This document shows positions 1-9,108 of a DNA stretch of 19,480 nt, piece after piece. The translations under genes were made by a program, and so were the position numbers. Source of the stretch: CAYRIF01 sp964424205. Lineage in GTDB: Bacteria > Bacteroidota > Bacteroidia > Cytophagales > Cyclobacteriaceae. The notes under the pieces are model-generated. The model had not been told where the DNA came from. It saw only the letters and a list, made by a program, of their open reading frames with translations, and searched no databases. The first letter of the stretch is position 1. Each line of letters begins with the position of its first letter. The stretch spans positions 1-19,480 of the forward strand of contig CAYRIF010000030.1 of NCBI GenBank assembly GCA_964424205.1. Reading direction: 5' to 3'.

Positions 1-2
1 AA

Positions 3-3000
3 TGGTCTATTACCCTTGAAAACATTGGGGATTATCAGCAACATAGCGCTGAGTTTAAAATCGACGCCTTGCCATTGGGGCACTATGTTTTGCTTGTGGG
101 CAGCTCTGAAAATTTGAGCCTGACAAACGAGGCAGTTGCCTACATTCCTTTTTGGGTTTCTAATCTCAGCTACACGGCCAGAGAAGACAACGGCGCCACG
201 GAGTTTATGGTATTTGATAGGACATCAGGCAAGCCCTTACCCGGCGTGAAAGCACAAGCATTCTATCAAAAATATGACTATGATAATCGCAGAAATAAAC
301 GAATTAGAAAAGCCATGTACACCACCAATAAAGATGGTTACTTCAAAATCCCTTCTGGAGGAAATGGTCAAAATGTTTTGGTAAACTTCTCTTACAAAAA
401 GGACTATTTAAACACTGGTGAAAGTTTTTACCAATACCAACAGGAACAAAATAATATTAGAACATTTACTAGAACTATTTTTTTCACCGATCGAGCCATT
501 TACCGTCCTGGCCAAACAGTTTTTTTTAAAGGGATTGTTTTGTCAACCACTGGAAAAACTAATGAAATACGCACCAAGCACAAATCAACTATTACGTTTT
601 ACGATGTCAATCATCAAAAAATTAGTAGCCTCAACCTCACCACCAATGACTACGGCACTTTCAGTGGTTCTTTTACCATTCCACAGGGAAGCCTGAATGG
701 TGGCATGACCATTTCCGACAAGAATGGCAGCACCTATTTTTCGGTAGAAGAATACAAACGCCCAAAATTTGAAGTAAACTTTGAACCTATTAAAGGTAGT
801 TATAAACTAGAAGAAGAAGTAACCGCTACAGGCACTGCCAAAACATATTCCGGTGCCGCACTGGATGATGTGCAGGTCAAATATCGGGTGGTACGAAATG
901 CTAACTTTCCGTATTGGTGTTATTATCGTTATGGCTACTTCCCAACCTCTCCTGAAATAGAAATTAAAAACGGGGTGATGAAAACAGATGCAGAGGGAAA
1001 GTTTAACATTAATTTTATCGCCCTTGCAGACCGCACGGTAACAAAGGATTTTTCACCTACATACTCATATACCGTTTATGCAGATGTCGTGGATGTCAAC
1101 GGCGAAACACATAGCACCACCACCAATATTCAAGTAGGTTACAATGCTTTAAAATTAGAAATTGATTTGGCAGAAACCATTGATAAAACGGCTTTCAAAA
1201 ATTCACAAATAAAGACTACTAACCTAAGTGGTGAATTTGAACCTGCCAAAGGAGAAATAAAGATCTGGTCATTAAAAATGCCTAACAAATATTTCAGAAC
1301 CCGATTATGGAATAAGCCTGATCAGTTTTTGTTGAGTAAAAGTGGTTTTGAAAAGTCCTTTCCCCATGATGTTTATGATGATGAAAACAATCAATTTAAA
1401 TGGAAAAAGGCAAACCTAGTTTACTCCGAATCATTCAATACTGCTACTAAAAAAGAAGTTGCATTAAAGAACTTTTCAAGGCAGAAGTCAGGTGTCTATG
1501 TGCTGGAGGCTACCACCACAGATGCTTTTGGGGAAGCGGTGAAGGAAATAAAATATTTTACTTTATATAGTCAAAACGAAGCCACCTGTCCTGTCAATGA
1601 AATTGATTGGTTTGTCCCAGTAAAAACAAAAGGCGAACCAGGAGAGAATGCAGTATTTATGATTGGCTCCGCTGCTGAAAATGTGACTGTTCTTTATGAA
1701 ATAGAACATGAAAACAAAATTATAGAAAAGAAATGGTTACGCATTAGCAAGGAACAAAAGAAAATAAAAGTACCCATCAAAGAAAAATATAGAGGGAACT
1801 TTTCAGTGCATTTTACCTTTGTGAAACATGGGGAAATATTTAACCATTCCGAATTAGTCACCGTGCCTTATACCAACAAGGAACTGGATGTGGCATTCAG
1901 CACTTTTAGAAACAAACTGCTGCCTGGACAAAATGAAGAATGGAAAATCACCATCAAAGATAAAAAAGGACAGAAAGCTGCCGCAGAAATGGTGGCAACG
2001 CTATATGATGCTTCACTAGATGCGTTCAGACCGCATAGCTGGTCGTTGAATCTTTTGCAATATCATTATACCCAAAAAAGATGGCAAGGCCGTCATTCTT
2101 TTGGCTTGGAAAACTCCTCTTTATATTCGGGTGAGTGGAATACTTTCACACATTACTCACCAAGAGAATATGACTACTTAAATTGGTTTGGGTATTCATA
2201 TGGAAATGGCATGAGGCTGGAGAGAGCGCTAATGGGTAATGTAAATGGGGTTGTCCTAAAAAAATCTAAAAGAGTAATGGCAGATGCTGTTGAAGAAATG
2301 GAAGTAGCAGATGATGGCATGAATGAGGTTGCCCTTGCTGCTCCTGCTGAAGCCAAAGAAGCAGATAAAAGCCAAGTTGCCAATAAACCCAAACCAAAAA
2401 AAGAACAGCTTGGAATCGTCAAAACAAGAACCAACTTTAACGAAACCGCCTTTTTCTATCCGCACCTGACCACCAATAAAAAGGGGGAAATTGTGATTAG
2501 TTTCACTATCCCTGAGGCATTAACCCGCTGGAAGTTCATGGGTTTGGCACATAGCAAGGATTTGAAAACAGGAACGATAACACAAGAAACCATCACGCAA
2601 AAAGACTTGATGGTCTATCCTAATGCTCCTCGCTTTTTTAGAGAAAATGACAAGATGACTTTCAGCAGTAAAATTACAAACCTGTCTGACAAAGACTTGA
2701 AGGGAGAAGCGCAACTTTACTTTTATGATGCACTCACCATGCAGCCCATTAGCAAAAAACTGCTGAAAGGCAAAGACAAATTATCGTTCAGCGTAGCCAA
2801 AGAAAGGAGCACCGTGGTCAACTGGGAGATTGCGATTCCTGAAGGGTTTCAGGCGGTGACTTATAAAGTCGTTGCTAAAGCAGGCAGCTTCAGTGATGGT
2901 GAAGAAAAGGCAGTACCTGTCCTAACCAACCGCATGCTAGTAACAGCGTCAATGCCACTACCCATCCGCGGTAATCAAACTAAAAATTTCACGTTTGATA

Positions 3001-4760
3001 AGCTGGTAAATAACAAATCCACCACCTTGAAAAACCACAAGCTAACTTTGGAGTTCACCTCCAATCCCGCTTGGTATGCGGTGCAGGCGTTGCCATATTT
3101 GATGGAGTATCCGTATGAGTGTGCCGAGCAAACTTTCAGTCGGTATTATGCCAATTCTATTGCTTCACATATTGCTAATTCTAGTCCAAAAATCAAATCT
3201 GTTTTTGACTCCTGGAAGAGCAAAAGTCCTGAAGCGTTTTTATCAAACCTGGAAAAAAATCAGGCGCTTAAATCTTTGCTTTTGCAGGAAACGCCGTGGG
3301 TGCTTGACGCACAAAACGAAAGTGAGAGAAAGAAAAGGGTGGGGTTGCTTTTTGATCTCAATAAAATGAGTAACGAATTAAGTAGAGCGCTTAGAAAGCT
3401 ACAACAAATGCAAGTGTCCAATGGTGGCTGGCCATGGTTTAGCGGCATGCGAGAAAGTCGCTACATCACCCAGCATATTGTTACTGGTATGGGGCACTTA
3501 GATAACCTTGGGGTTAAAGCTATACGCCAAGACGCCAAGAGCTGGAGCATGGTGAAAAAGGCAGTGTACTATTTGGATAATAGAATAAAAGAAGATTATG
3601 ATTGGCTGAAAAAGCATGAGGATAACTTAGAACAAGATCATATTAGTTACAACCAAATTCAGTATCTATATGCCCGCAGTTATTTCAAAGATTTGCCTGT
3701 CAGCAAAAATAATCAAGCGGCTTTTAACTATTATCAGCAGCAAGCTGGGAAATATTGGCTAAGCAAAAGCATCTATATGCAAGGCATGATTGCGCTGGCT
3801 TTGAACCGATATGACGAAAAAAGCATCCCTAAAAACATTCTAAAATCGATCAAAGAAAATTCTATTGAGAAAGAGGAACTGGGCATGTACTGGAAAAATA
3901 CTGACGGTGGGTACTATTGGTACCAAGCGCCTATAGAAACACAGGCATTATTAATAGAAGCCTTTGATGAGGTTACCAACGATATAGAAAGCGTGGAATC
4001 AATGAAAGTTTGGTTACTCAAACAAAAACAAACCCAAGATTGGAAAACGACCAAGGCAACTACCGAAGCCTGCTATGCTTTGTTGTTGCGAGGAACAAAT
4101 TTATTAATGAGTGATGAGCTCGTTGAAATTAAACTTGGCAACATGACCATTGATCCTAAAAAACTAGTGAGTGGTAAAGTAGAAGCTGGCACAGGTTATT
4201 TCAAAACTTCTTGGAACAAAGGAGCGATAAAAAAAGAAATGGGAAATGTAAAAATCACCAAGAAAGATGATGGTGTTGCTTGGGGTGCTTTGTACTGGCA
4301 GTATTTCGAGCAGTTGGATAAAATAACAACGCATGAAACCCCACTAAAACTCAATAAAAAATTATTTCTTGAGCGCAATACTGATAGTGGGCCTGTTATT
4401 ACACCCGTCACGGCAGGTACTGTCTTGAAAAAAGGAGATAAAATAAAAGTACGCATTGAACTGCGCGTGGATAGAGCGATGGAATACGTACATATGAAGG
4501 ACATGCGGGCTGCTGGACTTGAACCTATCAATATATTTTCAGGTTATCGTTATCAAGATGGATTGGGTTATTACCAAACCACCAAAGATGCCTCCACCAA
4601 TTTCTTTTTTGATTATTTACCGAAGGGAACTTATGTATTTGAATACCCATTGCGAGTCAACGTCAGTGGGGATTTCTCTAATGGAATAACCAGTATTCAG
4701 TGTATGTATGCCCCTGAGTTTACTTCGCATTCCGAGGGGATTAGAATTAACGTGAAATGA
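3..4760 (+). CDS. Alpha-2-macroglobulin family protein, 5'-truncated by the window edge
   Basis: The frame is open from base 3 (1585 codons visible) with no start in view, so the N-terminus lies upstream; TTG at 69 is internal. Visible residues in order: an MG2-like segment DRAIYRPGQTVFFKG from about residue 163; EEYKRPKFEV near 240; MVATLYDASLDAF near 665; a low-complexity Ala/Glu/Lys linker at about bases 2265-2405; the A2M-domain signature GIVKTRTNFNETAFFYP from residue 804; the thioester motif CAEQ at 3120-3131 (residues 1040-1043); an alpha-toroid-like region around SNGGWPWF; and a C-terminal beta domain ending near APEFTSHSEG. Known for the family: bacterial A2Ms are periplasmic or membrane-anchored protease traps, where cleavage of a bait region exposes the Cys-Gln thioester for covalent capture. 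The preserved Cys, Glu and Gln suggest a working thioester. Localisation cannot be judged because the signal sequence is missing. No pbpC-like partner is seen; the next gene is TPR-like. Confidence 0.93.
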   Translation, partial: WSITLENIGDYQQHSAEFKIDALPLGHYVLLVGSSENLSLTNEAVAYIPFWVSNLSYTAREDNGATEFMVFDRTSGKPLPGVKAQAFYQKYDYDNRRNKRIRKAMYTTNKDGYFKIPSGGNGQNVLVNFSYKKDYLNTGESFYQYQQEQNNIRTFTRTIFFTDRAIYRPGQTVFFKGIVLSTTGKTNEIRTKHKSTITFYDVNHQKISSLNLTTNDYGTFSGSFTIPQGSLNGGMTISDKNGSTYFSVEEYKRPKFEVNFEPIKGSYKLEEEVTATGTAKTYSGAALDDVQVKYRVVRNANFPYWCYYRYGYFPTSPEIEIKNGVMKTDAEGKFNINFIALADRTVTKDFSPTYSYTVYADVVDVNGETHSTTTNIQVGYNALKLEIDLAETIDKTAFKNSQIKTTNLSGEFEPAKGEIKIWSLKMPNKYFRTRLWNKPDQFLLSKSGFEKSFPHDVYDDENNQFKWKKANLVYSESFNTATKKEVALKNFSRQKSGVYVLEATTTDAFGEAVKEIKYFTLYSQNEATCPVNEIDWFVPVKTKGEPGENAVFMIGSAAENVTVLYEIEHENKIIEKKWLRISKEQKKIKVPIKEKYRGNFSVHFTFVKHGEIFNHSELVTVPYTNKELDVAFSTFRNKLLPGQNEEWKITIKDKKGQKAAAEMVATLYDASLDAFRPHSWSLNLLQYHYTQKRWQGRHSFGLENSSLYSGEWNTFTHYSPREYDYLNWFGYSYGNGMRLERALMGNVNGVVLKKSKRVMADAVEEMEVADDGMNEVALAAPAEAKEADKSQVANKPKPKKEQLGIVKTRTNFNETAFFYPHLTTNKKGEIVISFTIPEALTRWKFMGLAHSKDLKTGTITQETITQKDLMVYPNAPRFFRENDKMTFSSKITNLSDKDLKGEAQLYFYDALTMQPISKKLLKGKDKLSFSVAKERSTVVNWEIAIPEGFQAVTYKVVAKAGSFSDGEEKAVPVLTNRMLVTASMPLPIRGNQTKNFTFDKLVNNKSTTLKNHKLTLEFTSNPAWYAVQALPYLMEYPYECAEQTFSRYYANSIASHIANSSPKIKSVFDSWKSKSPEAFLSNLEKNQALKSLLLQETPWVLDAQNESERKKRVGLLFDLNKMSNELSRALRKLQQMQVSNGGWPWFSGMRESRYITQHIVTGMGHLDNLGVKAIRQDAKSWSMVKKAVYYLDNRIKEDYDWLKKHEDNLEQDHISYNQIQYLYARSYFKDLPVSKNNQAAFNYYQQQAGKYWLSKSIYMQGMIALALNRYDEKSIPKNILKSIKENSIEKEELGMYWKNTDGGYYWYQAPIETQALLIEAFDEVTNDIESVESMKVWLLKQKQTQDWKTTKATTEACYALLLRGTNLLMSDELVEIKLGNMTIDPKKLVSGKVEAGTGYFKTSWNKGAIKKEMGNVKITKKDDGVAWGALYWQYFEQLDKITTHETPLKLNKKLFLERNTDSGPVITPVTAGTVLKKGDKIKVRIELRVDRAMEYVHMKDMRAAGLEPINIFSGYRYQDGLGYYQTTKDASTNFFFDYLPKGTYVFEYPLRVNVSGDFSNGITSIQCMYAPEFTSHSEGIRINVK

Positions 4761-4764
4761 TAAT

Positions 4765-4835
4765 TTAACCATTAAGAAATTAAGGGTTTGGTATGACTTT
4801 TTTTAAATGAAAGGGCTTAATTCCTTAAAGGTTAA
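4765..4835. repeat. Long inverted repeat after the A2M gene
   Basis: Two 20-base arms (4765-4784 and 4816-4835) are reverse complements at 18 of 20 positions, around a 31-base spacer. The left arm reads TTAACCATTAAGAAATTAAG. It begins 4 bases after the A2M stop. There is no GC-rich core or following T-run, so it is a poor intrinsic terminator. It looks more like an AT-rich dispersed palindromic element or an mRNA-end stem-loop; the role is inferred. Confidence 0.6.
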
Positions 4836-4931
4836 GTCAAGAAACACATGAGCATAGAACCCCTTTTCTATACTCGTATTTCTTTTTCTCCAAAAAAATA
4901 GCCAAATTGGGAACGAGAACTACCTATAATC

Positions 4932-6233
4932 ATGATGTTTAAGACCCTGAGTTTTTCAAAAGTGCTGCTGCTTGGTTTGTCCTTTTCGTTTTTTTTACTG
5001 CCACTAAGCGCCCAAAAATGGAAGAAAGATTTTGACAAAAGCGAAAAATTTTATCTCAAAGGAGATTACAAACTTGCCAAAGAAACCAATCATCTTTTAA
5101 AAGTTAAGAGCCGAAGAATTCTTGGCGTGCAAAACAAAATGCTTGCATCTGCTCACTTCAAAGATGCGAAGTATTTTGCTGCAGCTGGCTATATTAAAGA
5201 ATACAGAAAACTAGTTTGGCGAGGGCTAAATACCGCCAAAGGCATTAATGGGAAAAATGATGTAGCCTATGCCATTGCTGCGCTAGAGGGAACGGCTATT
5301 TTAATAGAAAATGGTGATTATTTAAATGCAGAATTATTGCTAAAAGAAATCAAAGATATTCTGAGCAAACGCAACAGTCTTAGTGAAAAATATAGTCATG
5401 CCATTGAAGTTCAGAAAGCAAAAATATTGCTAGGGCAAGGATTCTATGATAAGGCACTCACATTGCTAAAAGCGAATAAAGGATTTATGCTTTCACGGTT
5501 AGATGATAAGGAGAATTACTATGATGAAAAAACAGAGAAAATTTTGAAAAGAGATTTATCTGCGTTTGAGTTAGCCCAGAAAAAAAGAGATTATGCCACC
5601 TATCTTTCATTGATTGGAAGTGCTTATATCCAACAAAAAGCGTTTGAAAAAGCTAAAACATCATTAACCATCGCTAGTAATTGGATCAAAAGCAACCTCT
5701 CAGAAAACGACATCAGTTATATAAAAAATGAACACCTGCTTTTACTTGCCACAAAGAAAAAACCAAGCATTAAAGATTATGAAAAACTCTTATTACTTGC
5801 CAATAAATCACTTCGCCCAAATCACCAAGAGGTTATAAACATTACGGATGAGCTATTGGAATTATGTACCGAAACTAAAAACACTAAAAAGTATAAGAAA
5901 CTAAAAAAAGAGAGGAACAAAATTGTTGCTAACTACTATGGCAAAACTAGTATCTACGATTTCGATGGAAAATTGCTTGACCTCTATGCCAATCCTACAA
6001 AGTTAACTGATGTGGAAGTGAACAACTTGTCTGCTTTTCTATTGGCTTCAAATGACGCATTACCTAAATTGCATAAAAAGAGAATTGACCTGCTAACCTT
6101 CATTGATAGAAATGTAGCAGCAGAAGATAAAACAAGCCATGCCAAGGAAATTTTGAAAATTACCAAAGCATTATATGGTGTAGACAGTCCTAAATATCAA
6201 ACTGCTGTTTCTTGTTTCGGTGGGTTGAAGTAA
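4932..6233 (+). CDS. Secreted TPR-like protein of unknown function
   Basis: The 433-residue protein opens with a Sec signal peptide: basic MMFK, then a hydrophobic run (LLLGLSFSFFLLPL) and a probable cleavage site around LSAQ/K at residues 26-28. ATG at 4935 is an equally good start one codon in. The mature part is Lys-rich and mostly helical, with TPR-like helix pairs such as YLSLIGSAYIQQKAFEKAKTS, AKILLGQGFYDKALTLL, and a kinesin-light-chain-like stretch TKALYGVDSPKYQTA at the C-terminus. It stops soon after that last helix, so a shortened protein is possible, but the 149 bases downstream hold no obvious continuation. It lies 171 bp after the A2M gene on the same strand, so co-transcription is possible but unproven. 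I do not recognise the family. The role is probably protein-protein interaction in the periplasm or at the surface (inference). Confidence 0.8.
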   Translation: MMFKTLSFSKVLLLGLSFSFFLLPLSAQKWKKDFDKSEKFYLKGDYKLAKETNHLLKVKSRRILGVQNKMLASAHFKDAKYFAAAGYIKEYRKLVWRGLNTAKGINGKNDVAYAIAALEGTAILIENGDYLNAELLLKEIKDILSKRNSLSEKYSHAIEVQKAKILLGQGFYDKALTLLKANKGFMLSRLDDKENYYDEKTEKILKRDLSAFELAQKKRDYATYLSLIGSAYIQQKAFEKAKTSLTIASNWIKSNLSENDISYIKNEHLLLLATKKKPSIKDYEKLLLLANKSLRPNHQEVINITDELLELCTETKNTKKYKKLKKERNKIVANYYGKTSIYDFDGKLLDLYANPTKLTDVEVNNLSAFLLASNDALPKLHKKRIDLLTFIDRNVAAEDKTSHAKEILKITKALYGVDSPKYQTAVSCFGGLK

Positions 6234-6290
6234 TTTTTTGGTTCACTGCTTATCCCATTTTAATTTTAGAATAACGTAGAAAAATGTGTG

Positions 6291-6332
6291 CCCTTTCCTG
6301 CTTTGTGAGTTGCTATCTGAATGGAGAAAGGG
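6291..6332 (+). terminator. Weak stem-loop between the TPR gene and proB
   Basis: CCCTTTC (6291-6297) can pair with GAAAGGG (6326-6332) across a 28-base loop, followed by TATTTTAC. It could end the upstream transcript. The short stem and long loop make this uncertain. Confidence 0.25.
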
Positions 6333-6356
6333 TATTTTACTTGTTCATAAATAACG

Positions 6357-6364
6357 TATCTTTG
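6357..6364 (+). promoter_or_regulatory. Bacteroidota -7 box (TATCTTTG) for proBA
   Basis: TATCTTTG matches the Bacteroidota primary-sigma -7 consensus TAnnTTTG exactly. The proB ATG follows 18 bases after the box, implying a very short leader of roughly a dozen bases. No well-spaced TTG is seen for the -33 element; the nearest, at 6341, is too close. Confidence 0.5.
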
Positions 6365-6382
6365 TTTTTCAATATTTGATGT

Positions 6383-7417
6383 ATGAGTAAACCAATCCTT
6401 GTTTTAAAAATCGGCACAGCATCTATCACTACACCTGATGGTGATTTAGACCAAGTTGCCATGGTAGAAATTGCCCGACAGGTTTCTCAGGTTCATTCAA
6501 AATATAATGTTGTGATTGTCTCATCAGGAGCAGTAGGCACAGGAAAAAATCAGTTGAAAAATTACCAAGGGGGTATCATCGAACGGAAAGCTGCTGCAGC
6601 AATTGGCAACCCTTTGTTGCTAAACAAGTATGCACAATTCTTTGCTCCTTACAACATTTTTATCGCACAAAGCCTTTGTGAAAGAACGCATTTTTCGAAC
6701 AGTTCTAAGTTTTCGCAACTCAGACAAACCTTCCATGAATTATGGAAAAATAATATCATTCCCATTGCCAACGAAAATGATGTGGTCAGCAATCTAGAAT
6801 TGAAATTTTCCGACAATGATGAACTAGCCACTTTGCTAGCCGTTGGTTTTGGTGCTGAAGTTTTGTTAATAGGCACGTCGGTCGATGGTGTTTATGATAA
6901 ATCTAAAACGGTTATTCCCGAAATTGCTAATATCGATAAAGATATCATGGGATTAGCCCATGAGCGTAAATCTTCGCTAGGATTAGGAGGAATGATTTCT
7001 AAACTCACTTTTTCTCGATTGGCTACTAAGCTTGGTGTCAAAACAATTATTTTTAATAATAGGATTGATGATGGAATATTAAAAGCATTAAATCATCAAA
7101 CAGGCACGGTCTGCCTTCCGCATAAAGCGACAACAAAAGAGCAACAGGATTGGCTTGCAAGCGGCAATATTATTACTGGAAAATTAGAAATAAATAGTGC
7201 AGCAAGTGATGAAATTAAAAACCAAAAAAACTTATCTGTGTCTGGCGTAACTAAGGTATTAGAGAATTTCGAAAAAGGAGAAATATTTGAAATTTTAAAT
7301 GGAGAAAATAAACCAATTGCCCTTGCTCGAGCACAAATCTCTTCGAAGCAAATTGTTGAAAAAATAAATGACCAATCGTTTGAAATTGCCGCTGCTCAGG
7401 AAATTGTTTTATTATAA
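6383..7417 (+). CDS. proB: Glutamate 5-kinase (proline synthesis, step 1)
   Basis: This 344-residue cytosolic enzyme phosphorylates L-glutamate with ATP to gamma-glutamyl phosphate. Amino-acid-kinase motifs are visible in order: the N-terminal VLKIGTASIT strand-loop, VSSGAVGTGKNQL (about residues 46-58), IPIANENDVVS and FSDNDELATLLA (glutamate binding, about 130-155), TSVDGVYD (about 165), and the GLGGMISKL loop near 200. The last 90 or so residues resemble the PUA domain found in most bacterial ProB proteins. The length is slightly below the E. coli enzyme (367). The start ATG sits just downstream of a -7 box. proA follows after 21 bp, forming a two-gene operon. Known for the family: proline feedback inhibition acts on this enzyme; whether it does here cannot be read from the sequence. 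Confidence 0.95.
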   Translation: MSKPILVLKIGTASITTPDGDLDQVAMVEIARQVSQVHSKYNVVIVSSGAVGTGKNQLKNYQGGIIERKAAAAIGNPLLLNKYAQFFAPYNIFIAQSLCERTHFSNSSKFSQLRQTFHELWKNNIIPIANENDVVSNLELKFSDNDELATLLAVGFGAEVLLIGTSVDGVYDKSKTVIPEIANIDKDIMGLAHERKSSLGLGGMISKLTFSRLATKLGVKTIIFNNRIDDGILKALNHQTGTVCLPHKATTKEQQDWLASGNIITGKLEINSAASDEIKNQKNLSVSGVTKVLENFEKGEIFEILNGENKPIALARAQISSKQIVEKINDQSFEIAAAQEIVLL

Positions 7418-7438
7418 AAATCATTACTACAGAACATC

Positions 7439-8686
7439 ATGGAAACCATTTTACCGCTGTTAGAAAAAACACACGAGACATCACTACAAATGCGCCTGCT
7501 CAGCGATAGTGAAAAAAGTAAAATTCTAGTGTCGCTTGCAAAAATAATTGGAGCAGAAGAAGAAAATATTCTGACAGAAAATAAAAAGGATGTGGTGAAA
7601 ATGGAAGACACTAATCCCAAGAAAGATCGCTTAATTCTTAATTCCGAAAGAATTCAAGATTTGGTGTCTGGTTTAATAAGCGTAGCCAATCTTCCTGACC
7701 CGACCAATCAAGTGTTATCAAATCAAAAACTGCAAAACGGTCTTTCAATAGAAAAAATCAGCGTGCCATTAGGTGTCGTGGGTATTATTTATGAATCTCG
7801 TCCGAATGTGACCATTGATGTGGCAGCACTCTGTATTCGCTCAGGTAACGCTTGCGTTTTACGAGGCGGCACTGATGCCTTTCACTCAAACCTGAAATTA
7901 GTCAGCTTAATCCACCAAGCACTAGAACAACATGGCATAAACAAAGAGGCGGTACAATTACTGCCAACTGACAGAAAATTTGTCAAAGAAATGCTTGAAG
8001 CCAAACAGTTCATTGATGTCATCATCCCGAGAGGTTCGCAGCACTTGATTGACTTTGTAAGAGAAAATTCAAAAGTGCCTACCATTGAAACAGGCGCAGG
8101 GGTTTGCCATACTTACGTGCACGCCGCTGCCGACCTAACAAAGGCAACAGATATCGTTGTTAATGCAAAAGTTTCTCGCCCCTCGGTCTGTAATGCCTTA
8201 GATACTATTTTGGTGGATGCAACAGTGGCTAAAGATTTTTTGCCAAAAATAATGAGTGAAATGAGCGAATATGATGTGGAAATTTTTGCGGATGTAGCTG
8301 CACACAAAGTTTTTGCTGCTGACAATTATCCCAAGCTCAAAAAAGCAGATGAAAGTGATTTCGGTAGAGAATTTTTAGACTATAAATGTTCTGTGAAAGT
8401 AGTCAAAAATGTCGATGAAGCCTTGGCACATATTCGCAAACATTCTTCCAAGCATTCCGAAGCAATTGTTTCGGAAGACAAAAACATTTGTGCACGGTTT
8501 TTAAAAGAAGTAGATGCCGCTTCGGTTTATACGAATGCCTCCACTCGGTTTACCGATGGAGGGGTTTTTGGGTTAGGGGCAGAGATTGGCATCTCCACAC
8601 AAAAGCTACATGCAAGAGGTCCTTTTGCCTTAGAAAAACTAACGACTGAAAAGTGGGTGATACGGGGTGATGGGCAGGTGCGGTGA
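7439..8686 (+). CDS. proA: Gamma-glutamyl phosphate reductase (proline synthesis, step 2)
   Basis: This 415-residue NADPH-dependent enzyme reduces gamma-glutamyl phosphate to glutamate-5-semialdehyde, which cyclises to pyrroline-5-carboxylate. It shows the ALDH-superfamily ProA signatures: VPLGVVGIIYESRPNVTIDV (about 105-124), LRGGTDA, IIPRGSQHLIDFV, and the catalytic cysteine C223 in ETGAGVCHTYV. The C-terminal VYTNASTRFTDGGVFGLGAEIGIST is typical of the family. The length is normal. It is co-oriented with proB. proC is not in this window. The stop TGA directly abuts the stop of the convergent RidA-family gene, with no spacer. Confidence 0.96.
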   Translation: METILPLLEKTHETSLQMRLLSDSEKSKILVSLAKIIGAEEENILTENKKDVVKMEDTNPKKDRLILNSERIQDLVSGLISVANLPDPTNQVLSNQKLQNGLSIEKISVPLGVVGIIYESRPNVTIDVAALCIRSGNACVLRGGTDAFHSNLKLVSLIHQALEQHGINKEAVQLLPTDRKFVKEMLEAKQFIDVIIPRGSQHLIDFVRENSKVPTIETGAGVCHTYVHAAADLTKATDIVVNAKVSRPSVCNALDTILVDATVAKDFLPKIMSEMSEYDVEIFADVAAHKVFAADNYPKLKKADESDFGREFLDYKCSVKVVKNVDEALAHIRKHSSKHSEAIVSEDKNICARFLKEVDAASVYTNASTRFTDGGVFGLGAEIGISTQKLHARGPFALEKLTTEKWVIRGDGQVR

Positions 8687-9106
8687 TTACTCCACCACCG
8701 CAATACATTTCAACTCAATACCAATCGGCGTAGGTAAACTCAGTATCTCCACGGTGGTACGACAAGGTTGGTTTTCTTTAAAATATTCCGCATAAATACG
8801 GTTGTAAATTTTAAAATCTGCTTTCATATTAGTGAGAAAAACCGTGACATCTATAAGCTGTTTCCAACTTGAACCGGAAGCCTCTAAGATCATCCTCACA
8901 TTCTTGAAAACTGAATGACACTGCTTTTCAATATCGTAAGAAGTAATATTTCCGTCGGCATCTAGTTTCACTCCTGGAATTTTTTTTGTGCCTCTTTCTC
9001 TTGGTCCTACTCCTGATAGAAAGAGCAGATTTCCCACTCGCCTAGCATGTGGATACATGCCTACAGGTTCTGGTGCTTTGTCTGAATTTATAAGTTCTTT
9101 TGACAT
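8687..9106 (-). CDS. RidA-family (YjgF/YER057c/UK114) protein, possibly an imine or 2-aminomuconate deaminase
   Basis: This 139-residue protein has the chorismate-mutase-like RidA fold signatures: PVGMYPHARRVGNLLFLSGVGPR near the N-terminus, SSWKQLIDVTVFLTNM in the middle, and PCRTTVEI...LPTPIGIELKCIAV at the C-terminus. The Arg of PCRTT and the Glu of IELKC align with the substrate-binding Arg and the catalytic-site Glu of active RidA enzymes. Family members are cytosolic trimers that hydrolyse reactive 2-aminoacrylate-type enamines or imines, or deaminate 2-aminomuconate. The PHARR...SGVGPR pattern recalls the aminomuconate-deaminase branch, but no other kynurenine-pathway gene is nearby, so the substrate is open. 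Its ATG is 2 bp after the pepP stop, indicating co-transcription with pepP. Its stop abuts the proA stop. Confidence 0.88.
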   Translation of the reverse strand: MSKELINSDKAPEPVGMYPHARRVGNLLFLSGVGPRERGTKKIPGVKLDADGNITSYDIEKQCHSVFKNVRMILEASGSSWKQLIDVTVFLTNMKADFKIYNRIYAEYFKENQPCRTTVEILSLPTPIGIELKCIAVVE

Positions 9107-9108
9107 GA

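Noticed and set aside
4848..4901. 17-codon frame from ATG 4848 between the A2M and TPR genes
   Set aside because: It is too short, has no recognisable start context and no family resemblance.
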